Source of the DNA: Hyphomicrobiales bacterium
GTDB lineage: Bacteria > Pseudomonadota > Alphaproteobacteria > Rhizobiales > Rhizobiaceae
Direction of reading: 5' to 3'
DNA: 64,000 nucleotides
Assembly (NCBI GenBank): GCA_900471525.1
Contig: UCEZ01000021.1
Coordinates: 124,001 to 188,000 of the forward strand
Positions 43,451 through 53,400 of the stretch are shown one piece after another; the stretch's first letter is position 1; each line of letters opens with the position of its first letter. The notes under the pieces were generated by a model. The model saw nothing but the letters and a program-made list of their open reading frames with translations. It ran no database searches and had not been told where the DNA came from. The translations under genes and the position numbers were made by a program.

Positions 43451-45097
43451 CTATCGCAGATCATCCTTTTGCAGATTAGCGTGCTTGAGCATCGCTTCGA
43501 GCAGCTTCCAGGGCTCCTCGTTGCGTGGAAAATCGGGGGCATGATGCGGTTTGCGAGCCGCTGCCAGAGGCACGATGAAATAGTCTGTCCGGGGATCAGG
43601 GAAGGGATCAGCGAAGGATTTCAAAAGCGGCGCATGGTCACCATAGAAAACCAGCCAGACAGGACGATCCAGCCTGTTCAGATGATCGACGAGCTCGCCC
43701 AGCGCCTTGTCCGATTGCTGCAGGATATCAAGATAGATGGAAACCGGGTCCGTCATCCCCTCGACACGATTGGGTTCCCACGGCCCATGGTTGGCCATCG
43801 ATGCGACGAAAAGAAAGCTGCCCTTGGCGTCCGTCTGGTTTTCCACATCCGCGATAACCTTGCGGGTCAATGTAGCATCCGAGACATAGGGACCGTCCTG
43901 AAGCGGATCATGGTCGAATTCATCGAGCATGGTCATCTTCTCGAAGCCGAGCTGCGGCATGGCCTTGTGGCGAAGGAAGAATGTCCGGTCGTAGGGGTGC
44001 ATGAAATGCGTGCTCCAGCCCGCATTCTTCAGCTTGGTCGGCCAAACCACATTGGTATAGTGGCTGGCGCGCAGATAGGGGTAGCTCGCGTCGATGTGCA
44101 GGTCGTCGGGAACAAGCCCGCTCAGGACCGCGAATTCCGTTCTGAGCGTATAGCCGCCCTCGAAGACGGTTGCGAGGCGGCCCCATTGCACGGCCAGTTT
44201 CTGGAGGCGGTCGATGGTTGGCAGCTTGACGCTGTCGACGCCGCAGTGGCGCATGTCGATGAAGGATTCCGACTGCCAGACGATGACGAGCGGCGCCTTG
44301 TTGTTCGAGTCGTGGCCGATCAGGTCCTGTACCGCTGCAAAGAACCGTTCGGATAATTCGGCAACAATCTTCTCACGTCGGCGACCGAGCCACAGAATGA
44401 AATGGAAGACAACGGAAGCGAACGTACCAAAGCGAGTGGTGCTCACCTTGACGTTCGGTTTGCCAACGAGGTGCTGCACGAAGTCCGCCACTGGCCGGTT
44501 GACTGGACCGTAGAACAGCAGAATCCAGGGAAGATCGGCGATCAGGATCATGAGCACGATCCAGCCGAACTTGTGGCTCGGCGGCAAGATGTTCGGTTCG
44601 AAATACATGTAGAGCGCCGAGACACCGAACACATACGAGAAGGCGACCGTCCAGAAGACGATGTTGAGCGAATTGGCGTAGAAGATCGATTTGTATTTGA
44701 AGACGTCGGCGACCAGCGCGATGTCGGAAAAGACCAGAGGCTCGCGAATGAATTTGTACTTCGCGCGCGATATGCCGGTGAAGATGATGAAGAAGCTCAT
44801 GGCGCCGGCACCTGCATAGAGCGGGCGCCAGGAAATCGAGAAGAATCCCGCGAAGACCAGGGCTATGACCGGAAGCCGCGCCAGAATATCCACGGCTGCC
44901 CGCCTGCGGCTGAACGGTGGCCGATTTTTCCGGCGCTCGCGTTTGGGCAAGGCAAACCTGTCCGTGAACAGGATGACAGCGCAGGCCAAGGCGTAGCAAA
45001 AAAAAGTCAGCGTTACGGGATGGTCATGCATGTTGAGTGACGTCAACGCCAAACGGATACCTTCACGATCTTTCATCTGCCGACAGTCTTCATGCAC
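43451..45097 (-). CDS. rkpI: RkpI-like membrane sulfatase/LTA-synthase-family transferase
   Basis: A 548-residue inner-membrane protein with about five transmembrane segments in the first 230 residues. A periplasmic alkaline-phosphatase-superfamily domain follows: metal-binding E in IVWQSESFIDMR, the likely nucleophilic Thr in GGYTLRTEFAVLSG, and the final metal His in FYGDHAPLL. This domain is shared with LtaS, MdoB and phosphoethanolamine transferases, so it may transfer a phospho-alcohol to the glycan or lipid. The start could also be the ATG at 45076 or 45031. Gene order identifies it as rkpI. Confidence 0.83.
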   Translation of the reverse strand: MHEDCRQMKDREGIRLALTSLNMHDHPVTLTFFCYALACAVILFTDRFALPKRERRKNRPPFSRRRAAVDILARLPVIALVFAGFFSISWRPLYAGAGAMSFFIIFTGISRAKYKFIREPLVFSDIALVADVFKYKSIFYANSLNIVFWTVAFSYVFGVSALYMYFEPNILPPSHKFGWIVLMILIADLPWILLFYGPVNRPVADFVQHLVGKPNVKVSTTRFGTFASVVFHFILWLGRRREKIVAELSERFFAAVQDLIGHDSNNKAPLVIVWQSESFIDMRHCGVDSVKLPTIDRLQKLAVQWGRLATVFEGGYTLRTEFAVLSGLVPDDLHIDASYPYLRASHYTNVVWPTKLKNAGWSTHFMHPYDRTFFLRHKAMPQLGFEKMTMLDEFDHDPLQDGPYVSDATLTRKVIADVENQTDAKGSFLFVASMANHGPWEPNRVEGMTDPVSIYLDILQQSDKALGELVDHLNRLDRPVWLVFYGDHAPLLKSFADPFPDPRTDYFIVPLAAARKPHHAPDFPRNEEPWKLLEAMLKHANLQKDDLR

Positions 45098-45157
45098 CGC
45101 CGTGGCAGAGCGACACTTAAATCCTATTTACGGCAGATACAAGCGGGCTATGCCTGT

Positions 45158-45958
45158 TCAGAGGCGGCGGCTGATCCGCTGGATAGCACGATCGAACCAC
45201 CAGTTGAGAAAGGGCCTCACCGTCGAGCCGAAGCGCCCCAGCGCATGGAGCGTCCAGCCGAAAAAGACCTCGAAATTACCTCTGTCGATAGCGCGCACGA
45301 TACGGCCGGCGACGGCATCGGAAGGCCAGGGAGCAACACGTCCCATGATCACCGCCGCTTCGAGCGGGCGGTTTTCCAATTCGCGGGCGAATTGCGGGGT
45401 TTCAGTATCGGGCGGGAAGCAGACGGAGATGCGGACCGCATGGGGCTTGGCCTCTGAGCGCAGCGCCTCTGCAAAGCCGTGAAGGGCGAATTTCGAGGCG
45501 GAGTAGGCTGCATAGCCGTAGATGCCGATCAATCCGGCGCCGGAGGAAACCAGCATGATCCGCCCGGAACGCCGCTTCTTCATACCCGCGTAGACCGCAC
45601 GGACGGCATGAATGCTGCCAGAAAGATTTGTCTGGATCTGGCGATCGAACGCGTCCGATGAAAGTGTCTCGAACAGTCCTGGTTCAACGATGCCGGCAGA
45701 CGTGACCAGGATGTCGCAGGGGCCGAAGGCGTCCTCGCATCGGCGGATTGCCGCTGCCGTCTGGCTTTCGTCGGCCACATCAGCGCTTTCGATGCGGATC
45801 GTGTCCGTGCCGCGACCTTTGGAAAGTTCGTTTTGCGCCGTTTCTAGCGTCGATACGGTTCGCGCGAGAAGCGAAACACGCGCTCCTCGCGAGGCATAGA
45901 TACGGGCAACTGCCAGGCCGATCCCGCTTGAGCCGCCCGTAATGATCACGTGAGTCAT
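45158..45958 (-). CDS. rkpH: RkpH short-chain dehydrogenase (3-ketosphinganine-reductase-like)
   Basis: A classical SDR of 266 residues. It has the NADPH loop TGGSSGIG (7-14), catalytic S139, Y152 and K156 (YSASK) and a C-terminal tail with a mildly hydrophobic WTLHALGRFGSTVRPFLNWWF stretch. The overall pattern, including PPDTETPQF, resembles 3-ketodihydrosphingosine reductase. Next to an alpha-oxoamine synthase (rkpG) this suggests reduction of a 3-keto long-chain amine. The order rkpA-G-H-I-J is that of S. meliloti. Confidence 0.9.
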   Translation of the reverse strand: MTHVIITGGSSGIGLAVARIYASRGARVSLLARTVSTLETAQNELSKGRGTDTIRIESADVADESQTAAAIRRCEDAFGPCDILVTSAGIVEPGLFETLSSDAFDRQIQTNLSGSIHAVRAVYAGMKKRRSGRIMLVSSGAGLIGIYGYAAYSASKFALHGFAEALRSEAKPHAVRISVCFPPDTETPQFARELENRPLEAAVIMGRVAPWPSDAVAGRIVRAIDRGNFEVFFGWTLHALGRFGSTVRPFLNWWFDRAIQRISRRL

Positions 45959-46015
45959 GCCGCAGGACCGGTTCGGTTCATGGAAATTCGCGTGGTTGCT
46001 CCGGAAATGTCGGGC

Positions 46016-47431
46016 CTATCGCGAGGCGAGCATCTTCATCATCTGCTGGACATCGATCGATGCGAGGCCAAAATTCCGCTCGGTGAGATCCTTCAGTTTT
46101 TCAGCCGTCAACGCCACGGTCTGACGGATCTGCTCTTCGGTGTGCTCGCTGGTGATAAAGAACCGCAAGCGCGCCATGCCTTCGGGTACCGCCGGGTGGA
46201 TGATCGGCAATGCGTTGATGCCGGCCGCAAGAAGGTCGTTCGACAGCTGTACGGCGCGAAGCGAGTCCCCAACCAGAACAGGAACCACGGAGAAGCCCGC
46301 GCTCAGGCCCGTATCGAGACCGGCTTCCTGGGCAAGCTTGAGGAATAGTGCGCCGTTGCGCTTCAAAGCCGCGACGCGTTCCGGTTCGCCTTCCAGAATA
46401 TCGAGGCTCGCGATGGCAGATGCCGTCAGCACAGGTGCGAGGCCGACGCTGTAGACAAAGCCGCCGGCGGTTGCCTTGAGCACGGCTGCCAGTGCGCCGC
46501 TGCCGGCGATATACCCGCCGCAGCTGGACGTCGTCTTGGAAAGCGTACCCATCCAGATATCGACCTGACGCGGATCGATGCCGAAATGCTCGAACGTGCC
46601 CTTGCCGCGCTTTCCGAGAATGCCGAGTGCATGCGCTTCGTCGACCATCAGCCAGAAACCATATTCGGCTTTCAGCTTCATGATCGCCGGCAGGTTGGCG
46701 ATATCGCCGTCCATCGAATAGACGCCTTCGACGATTACCAGAATGCGGCGATAGTCACCGGCCACGGTGCGCAACACATGCTCCAGGTCGTTTGCATCAT
46801 TGTGCTTGAAAAGGCGGCGCGTGGCGCCGGAGAGCTTGATGCCGGCGAGCGCACTGTTGTGGATGAACTCATCATGGACCACGAGGTCTTTCGGCCCCAT
46901 GAGGCAGCTAATCGCTGCGACATTGGTCAGGTAGCCGCTGACGAAGCAGACGGAGGCCTCGACGCCGTAGAAGGCGGCAATACGCTCTTCCAGTTCGGCG
47001 TGAGCAGGGCGCTCGCCAGCCACCAGCCGGCTTGCGGATGCGGAGATGCCGAACGTAGTTATCGTGTCGCGTGCCTGGGAGAGCACATGTGGGTGGCGAT
47101 TGAGGCCGAGGTAATCATAGGAGGCGAAATTGATCAGCTTGCGCCCATCGATGACGGTCGTTGCGCCGGCTGCCGTCTGGTGAGCGCGGTAGAAGGGGTT
47201 GTCGATGCCGAGCTGTTCGCTCGCGACCTTCTGTGTCTGTACCTGCTTGTATTCCGGCAAGTCCTCGAACTTGGTTTGCTTGCGCCTGACCGGTGGAGGA
47301 ACGTCGCGCTCGGAACGTGCCATACGGCTTCGCTCCGAAGACTGATGCGCATCGCGCATCCGGTCCAGGAGGTTTTCCTTCAGGCTGCTGTTCATTTTCG
47401 AAACGTTGTGACGTTCCTCATTCTTGCTCAT
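46016..47431 (-). CDS. rkpG: RkpG alpha-oxoamine synthase (BioF/KBL/SPT family)
   Basis: A PLP enzyme of 471 residues that condenses an acyl thioester with an amino acid and releases CO2. The core matches BioF, KBL and serine palmitoyltransferase: FASYDYLGLNRHP, the D264-E-A-H267 cofactor pocket and the Schiff-base lysine K299 in GTLSKTTSSCGGY. About 80 extra residues precede the catalytic domain. It overlaps the rkpA stop by ATGA. The likely acyl donor is the chain on the RkpA acyl-carrier domain, since RkpA has no thioesterase. Confidence 0.92.
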   Translation of the reverse strand: MSKNEERHNVSKMNSSLKENLLDRMRDAHQSSERSRMARSERDVPPPVRRKQTKFEDLPEYKQVQTQKVASEQLGIDNPFYRAHQTAAGATTVIDGRKLINFASYDYLGLNRHPHVLSQARDTITTFGISASASRLVAGERPAHAELEERIAAFYGVEASVCFVSGYLTNVAAISCLMGPKDLVVHDEFIHNSALAGIKLSGATRRLFKHNDANDLEHVLRTVAGDYRRILVIVEGVYSMDGDIANLPAIMKLKAEYGFWLMVDEAHALGILGKRGKGTFEHFGIDPRQVDIWMGTLSKTTSSCGGYIAGSGALAAVLKATAGGFVYSVGLAPVLTASAIASLDILEGEPERVAALKRNGALFLKLAQEAGLDTGLSAGFSVVPVLVGDSLRAVQLSNDLLAAGINALPIIHPAVPEGMARLRFFITSEHTEEQIRQTVALTAEKLKDLTERNFGLASIDVQQMMKMLASR

Positions 47432-50400
47432 TGGCTCGCCGCTTTCTCCGTTCCAGTTCCAGTACCGTTGCCGATGTGTCGCTGAGTGAGCTCGCTGACG
47501 ATCTTGTTGTCGGTTGGCTCGCCGTCTTCGTCGCTGCCGTGGTCCCGCTTGCTGACTTTGTCATAAAGCTTGCGGGCGACATCGCCAACGGTCGTATTAT
47601 CGGCAACGCCGCTCAGCGGCATGTCGAAGCCCGTATTCTGCTGGAAGCTGATCCCGAGTTCTACAGCCATCAGGCTGTCGAGGCCGATTTCCTTCAGGAT
47701 CTTGTTGCGCGAAATCGTATCCTTCGACACACGCAGGATAGCAGCGATTTCGCCGGCAACCAGATCGTAGAGGATATCTTCGGCTTCCTGCGGCGATTTT
47801 CCTTCGATCATCGCCACGAGATCCATGGTCTTGCCGTCACTGCCTGGCGAGTGCTGATCGGCGGTCCGCAGGATGACCTCGAAGAGAGCGTTGCGAACCA
47901 CCGGCAGATTGCGGGCGGCGGCCCAATCGAGCTCCGAAATCATCGCCACGGCGGCATCTACCGTGCCGGGATCGGAGCGGATGTAGCTCTCGACCTGATT
48001 GAGGGCGGACTGGGCCTTAAGCGCCGTCTTGCCGATACGCTTCGAGAGCAGATCGTTGACGTCGGTGTTCTGCGCCAGATAGCCCTTGTCGGCGATCGCG
48101 CCGAAACCGATCGCCAAACCCGGCAGGCCTTCAAGCCGGCGTGCGCGGGCAAGACCTTCGAGATAGCCGTTGGCAGCCACATAGTTGGCCTGGCCGGGAT
48201 TGCCGACCAGCGTCGTTGCCGACGAGAACATGATGAAATGCTCGAGCGTATCGGACCGCGTCAACCGGTCGAAAACGGCGGCACCCTTGGCCTTCACGTC
48301 AATGACCGGACGGTTGCGTTCGCGGTTGAGATTGTTGATCAGCGCGTCGTCGAGAACCATGGCAGCGTGTACGACAGTTTTCAGCGGTCCGATCTGCCGA
48401 AGCGTCTTCAGCAGAAGATCGGCCGCGGCTTCATCGGTCACGTCGCAGGCATGCACCGTCGCCGAAACGCCCTTGTTCTCCCAACGCTTGATGGCTTCGA
48501 GAGTTTCAATGTCGGCAATGCCCCGGCGTGTCGCGAGCGCGATATTGCGTGCGCCCTTGTCGACGAGCCAGTTAGCCGCAGCAAGACCGAAACCACCGAT
48601 ACCGCCAACCACCAGGTGCACGCCCTGGCTATCGACTGACATGCGGCCAGCCGGGCGGGTGGCGACTTCGTCGCGTCCGGCAACAGGCGGCAGCACGACA
48701 ATCTTGCCAATGTGGCCGGCGTTCTGCATCAGTCGGAAGGCGTTGCCGATTTCGTCGAAACCAAAGGCGCGGTAGGGCAGGGGCACAAGCTTGCCCTCTT
48801 CGAACAGCGCTCCGATTTCGGTGAATATCCGCTTCGTCAGATCCGGAGCATTGACCAGCAACTGGTCGGCGTCGATGCCGAAATAGCTGATGTTGCGACG
48901 GAATGGTCGCAGGCCGATCTTGCTGTCGGCATAGTAGTCGCGTTTTCCCAGTTCGAGGAAGCGGCCGAACGGCTTCACGAGCGAGAGGCTCTGTTCCATG
49001 GCTTCAGCAAACAGAGAGTTCAGAACCAGGTCCACACCTTCGCCGCCGGTGACGCCGAGGATGTCGTTGACGAAGGCCAGCGAGCGGGAATCGAAGACGT
49101 GGTCAGCGCCGAGCATCTTGAGGAAACGGCGTTTCTCGCGCGTTCCCGCCGTGGCAATGACCTTGGCACCGGCGAGTTTGGCAACCTGCAGGGCTGCCAA
49201 ACCGACACCGCCGGCCGCACCGTGGATGAGGATCGTTTCGCCGGCGCGGATGCGACCGAGTTCCATCATCGCGTAATAGGCGGTGAGGAAAGCGACCGGC
49301 ACGGTTGCTGCGGCAACAGGGCTAACGGTTTCCGGCAGTCGGGCAACGCCCGAGCGCGAAACGACGGCATGGGTCGAAAAGGCGGCAGGCGCGATCGCCA
49401 TCACGGCGTCGCCGACCGAAAGGTCCTTGACGGCACTGCCGATGGCGACGACATGGCCGGAAAGCTCCATGCCGATCGTTGCTCCGGCAAAGCCGTCTTC
49501 CAACGCTTCTTCCGGCAGAAGTCCCATCGCCCACATGACATCGCGAAAGTTCAGGCCGGTTGCGGCAACCGCCACCACGACATCGTCCGGGCCAGCCTGC
49601 GGGATTTCGGATTCTTCCCAGGCGATGCTGCCGACCTGCGAGCTGACACGCTGGCGAATGGTCGCTGCCCTGAAATCAGTGGTCTTGCGCAGGCCCTGAT
49701 CGACCGGACCGGGAACGGCGCGGATTTCCGACAGGATACCGGTGGTTCCATCAAGCAACCATTCGCGGTTGCCGCTTTGGTCATCAAGCATCGAAAGTGC
49801 GGCAGCGAGCTGATTGCCCGTACCGGCCTTTGCGCCGGTGAAATCGAGCGAATGGATATCCAGGAAGTCATATTCGTTCTGTAGCACGCGAGCGAATGCC
49901 CATAGGCCGCTGTTGATGCTTGAACCGGGCGCATCCTTGTCACGCGACCCCACCGTCACCGGCGCTCCACCGGGAGCCGCGATCACAAGGCGCGGACGGT
50001 GATCGGCTGCCGGCTCCACATTGGAATAATATTGGCGCAGGGCCTCGGCAAAGGCGCTCAGTGACAGGACGCGGTTTTGCAGAACAGTCGAATCCTGGCT
50101 GCGGTCCGCGGATGTTGCGGACGACAGGTAAACTGCGCGCACCGGCTTGTCGTTGAGCCCCTCGATAGCCTCTGCGATTTTATCAGCATCGGCATCAAAA
50201 TCGCCGGTCAGTTGGATCGGGACGAGGGGTGCCTGGATGGCATCCTTGCCCGAGGGCAACATGCTGTGCAGGCTTGAAACGCTGCCTTCGTGCAGGACGA
50301 GCACCGGGCTCGAAATGTCTGCAGACTGTGCATCCGTTGCCTGAGCGGTATCGGTAAATTGGCCGCCCTGCGCCTCGACCGTGATGATATTGCCGTGTGA

Positions 50401-53400
50401 CAATTCGCGGTCTTCGACGGAAATATTGCGCAATCCGAGGTCGGTCAGGTCCTTCTGCCATTGTGTGACGGTGGCAAGCTTGCCGATCGGGAACTCGACG
50501 GCCTGGGTGCGGGCAAACCAGCCCTCGGTCAGTCCGTAGGCAAAGTCGCTGAAGACCGTTGGTGCATTGGTCGCGGCAACAAGAGCGCCATTTTCCTGCA
50601 GGCAGGCGCGCAACGCATTGCGGATGGCACCGTCTTCGTCGATCAGCGTGAAAATCGTATCCGACGCACTGACGACAAGATCGAAAGCTGGAAGTGTCGC
50701 GAAAGCATCCTTCTTCAGGACGCGCACATGCGCATCTTCTTCGAAGGCGATTTCGAGATTGCGTTGAGCATTTTCGCGTGGTTCGACAACGATCAGCCCG
50801 GCATTGTAGTTCGCAGCCAGCGTGGCGAGCTTCCGGGTGAAGCCGGCGGATATCGTGCCGGCTTCAACGATACGCAGATCGGTTTTGCCGTTTTCGCTTG
50901 CCAGCGCCTTTTCGACCGCAGCCAGCACCAAGTTCATTCTCTGGCGCGTGGATTCGGAATGAACGGTCTGGTGGTCGAGCGTCGCATCGCTGATGAAGCC
51001 TTGCGGCCTGGCTGTTGCGTCAGCTTCATTGCCCGAGATTTCAGAGGCAAAGAGGGCGTCGATGCGATCGAGCGCTTCCGCGTAGGAATTGTTGATCAGC
51101 ACGGCCTCTACGACCCGCTCGGAGCGTTCGCCGTAGAGTTCCTTCAGAATGTCGCCGACGGGGGGTAGTGAATATTCGGGGGCGATCTTCCAGCTGCCAG
51201 CCTTGTGTTCGCACAGTCCAGCATCTTCCAGGACATAGAGACAGTTGGCCAGGAAGCAGCGGAAGGCGAAGTCGCCGGGGAGCGACCGCGTGTCGATCTT
51301 GGCGGTCCCCTTGCCGAGTTTGAGCGCGATTTCGTGGCAGGCGCGATAGATCGCAGCGTTGAACAGAAGCGTCGTATTGTCGATGCCGTTGTCTTCCGTC
51401 GCGGCAATCAGCGGCAACGGCAGCGCGTTTGAACGCGCCAGCGTCGCGAGCGGAGCAGCCCGATCCGAGGGTACGGCCTCATAGTGGAATGACAGCATGT
51501 CCAGCGTCTTGTGCTGGCGCAGATAGGTACGGCGGAAACGGCAATCGTCAAAGGCTGCGATGAGTTCGCCGCCCTTGCCGAAGAAGCGAAATTTCGCCTT
51601 GATCGAGTTGGCGCTAATGCGCTCGATCTCGACTAGTGCCCGCTTGACGGTCGTGCCGGAGTTGGTGACACGCACCGATCCGAAGCGCACCGGAATATAG
51701 GGAGCGCCGCCAGCCTCGCCGGTAAAGCGATCAAACAGCGCAACCAGCCCGTGGAACGTCGCGTCCACGGAAATCGGGTTGAGGCTGTAGGAAACAAAGG
51801 GGTTTCCTGCCTGTTCCGGATCCTTTAGCTCGACATCGATGAAGCGGTCGCCGTAGGAGACGGCCTTGGACATCAGCTGGAAACGCGGACCGTAGTCGAG
51901 ACCGAACTGACGGGCAGTCTCATAGGCTTTCGCTGGCGTCACAGTTGCCGTTTTTTCAAGACCGGCGAAGACATTGCCGGAAGCGGTGTCGTCCGCTGGG
52001 ATGGGCTTGCGGCTTCGCGCCACGGCATGCACAGCCCAATCGTCTTCCGAAAGACGTTCACGCGAGCGGATCTCGATATCACCCGTTTCCGGCGACAGGA
52101 TGGTCGAGAGTTCCATCATCCGGTTATCGGCAAGCTCCAGCGGCCGCACGATTTCCAGATTGGTGATATCGACCTCAGAAGTGCCGTAATACTGCTGAGC
52201 GGCGGAGATGGCGATCTCGATGAAGCCGCTACCCGGCAGGATGGCCTTGCCGTCGACGATATGTTCCGCGAGATCCGGAAACAGGTGTGCGTCGATATGG
52301 TTTTTCCAGCTGCCGCTGTTGAGATCAGAGCGCCAGCCCGTCAGGGTATAAGGGGCCTTGGAGCCACGGCCAAACAGATCGGTCGCATCGCTGGTCGACG
52401 GCGGACGAAGTTCGCTCTGTTCGAACGGCAGGTTCGGAAGGCGGACAAAAGCGTTGCGCTTGCCGAACAGGCGCGCTTCGTCGAAGGCGGCGCCGTGAGC
52501 AATCGCGCGCGCCATGGCGCGCGAGATGGGGTCCTGACCCTTTTCGCCGGCATCGCGCAGCAGTGTCGGAACGACCATGCCCGGGATGGACGCCTGCTTG
52601 ACCGTTTCCTTCAGATAGGACGACAGGATCGGGCGCGGTGAGATTTCGATGAACAGGCTGCAACCGAGTTCGATGGCGGCCTCTGTCGCGGCCTGGAACC
52701 GGACCGGTTCGCGGACGTTCTTCCACCAGTAATCCGGATCAAGCTGCGTGCCATCCATCCGCGCGCCGGTGACGGTCGACAGATAGGCAAGCTCCGATTT
52801 GCGCGGTGCAATGTCCGGGATGTCGGCAAGGAAAGCCTTCTTGGCCCGGTCGATGATCGGATGATGGAACGGATAGTTGATGTCGAGAATCTGGACGGGA
52901 ATCTTCGCCTTGCGAGCCGCGTCGCGGAAGGCGGAAACCTCGTGCGCCGGGCCGGAGATCGTCACCGAGTTATGGGCGTTGATGGCTGCGACGCAGACAT
53001 GCTCCAGACCGCGCGCCTTGGCAAAGGCGTTTGCAGCGTCTTCGCCGAGCATCGCTGCCGCCATGGTGCCCTGGCCGGCCAGGAGATCCTGATGCAGCGA
53101 GCGCTTGGCAACGATCGACACCGCGTCGACGAGCGAAAGGGCGCCAGCCGCATAGGCGGCTGCGATTTCACCGACGGAATGACCAAAGACCGCCGTTGGC
53201 TTGATGCCCATGGCAACGAGCGAATCCGACAGAGCGGCCTGGACGGCAAACAGCAGCGGCTGGGCGAACTTCGTGTCGGACAGCTTCTTGTCCAGATCAG
53301 GATCGGTGAGCAGATCGGTGAGAACGATGTCCGAGTGGAACTTGAACAGTGCGCTGACCGACGTGAAGCACTGGCGGAAATGCAGGTTTTCGCGGAAGGC

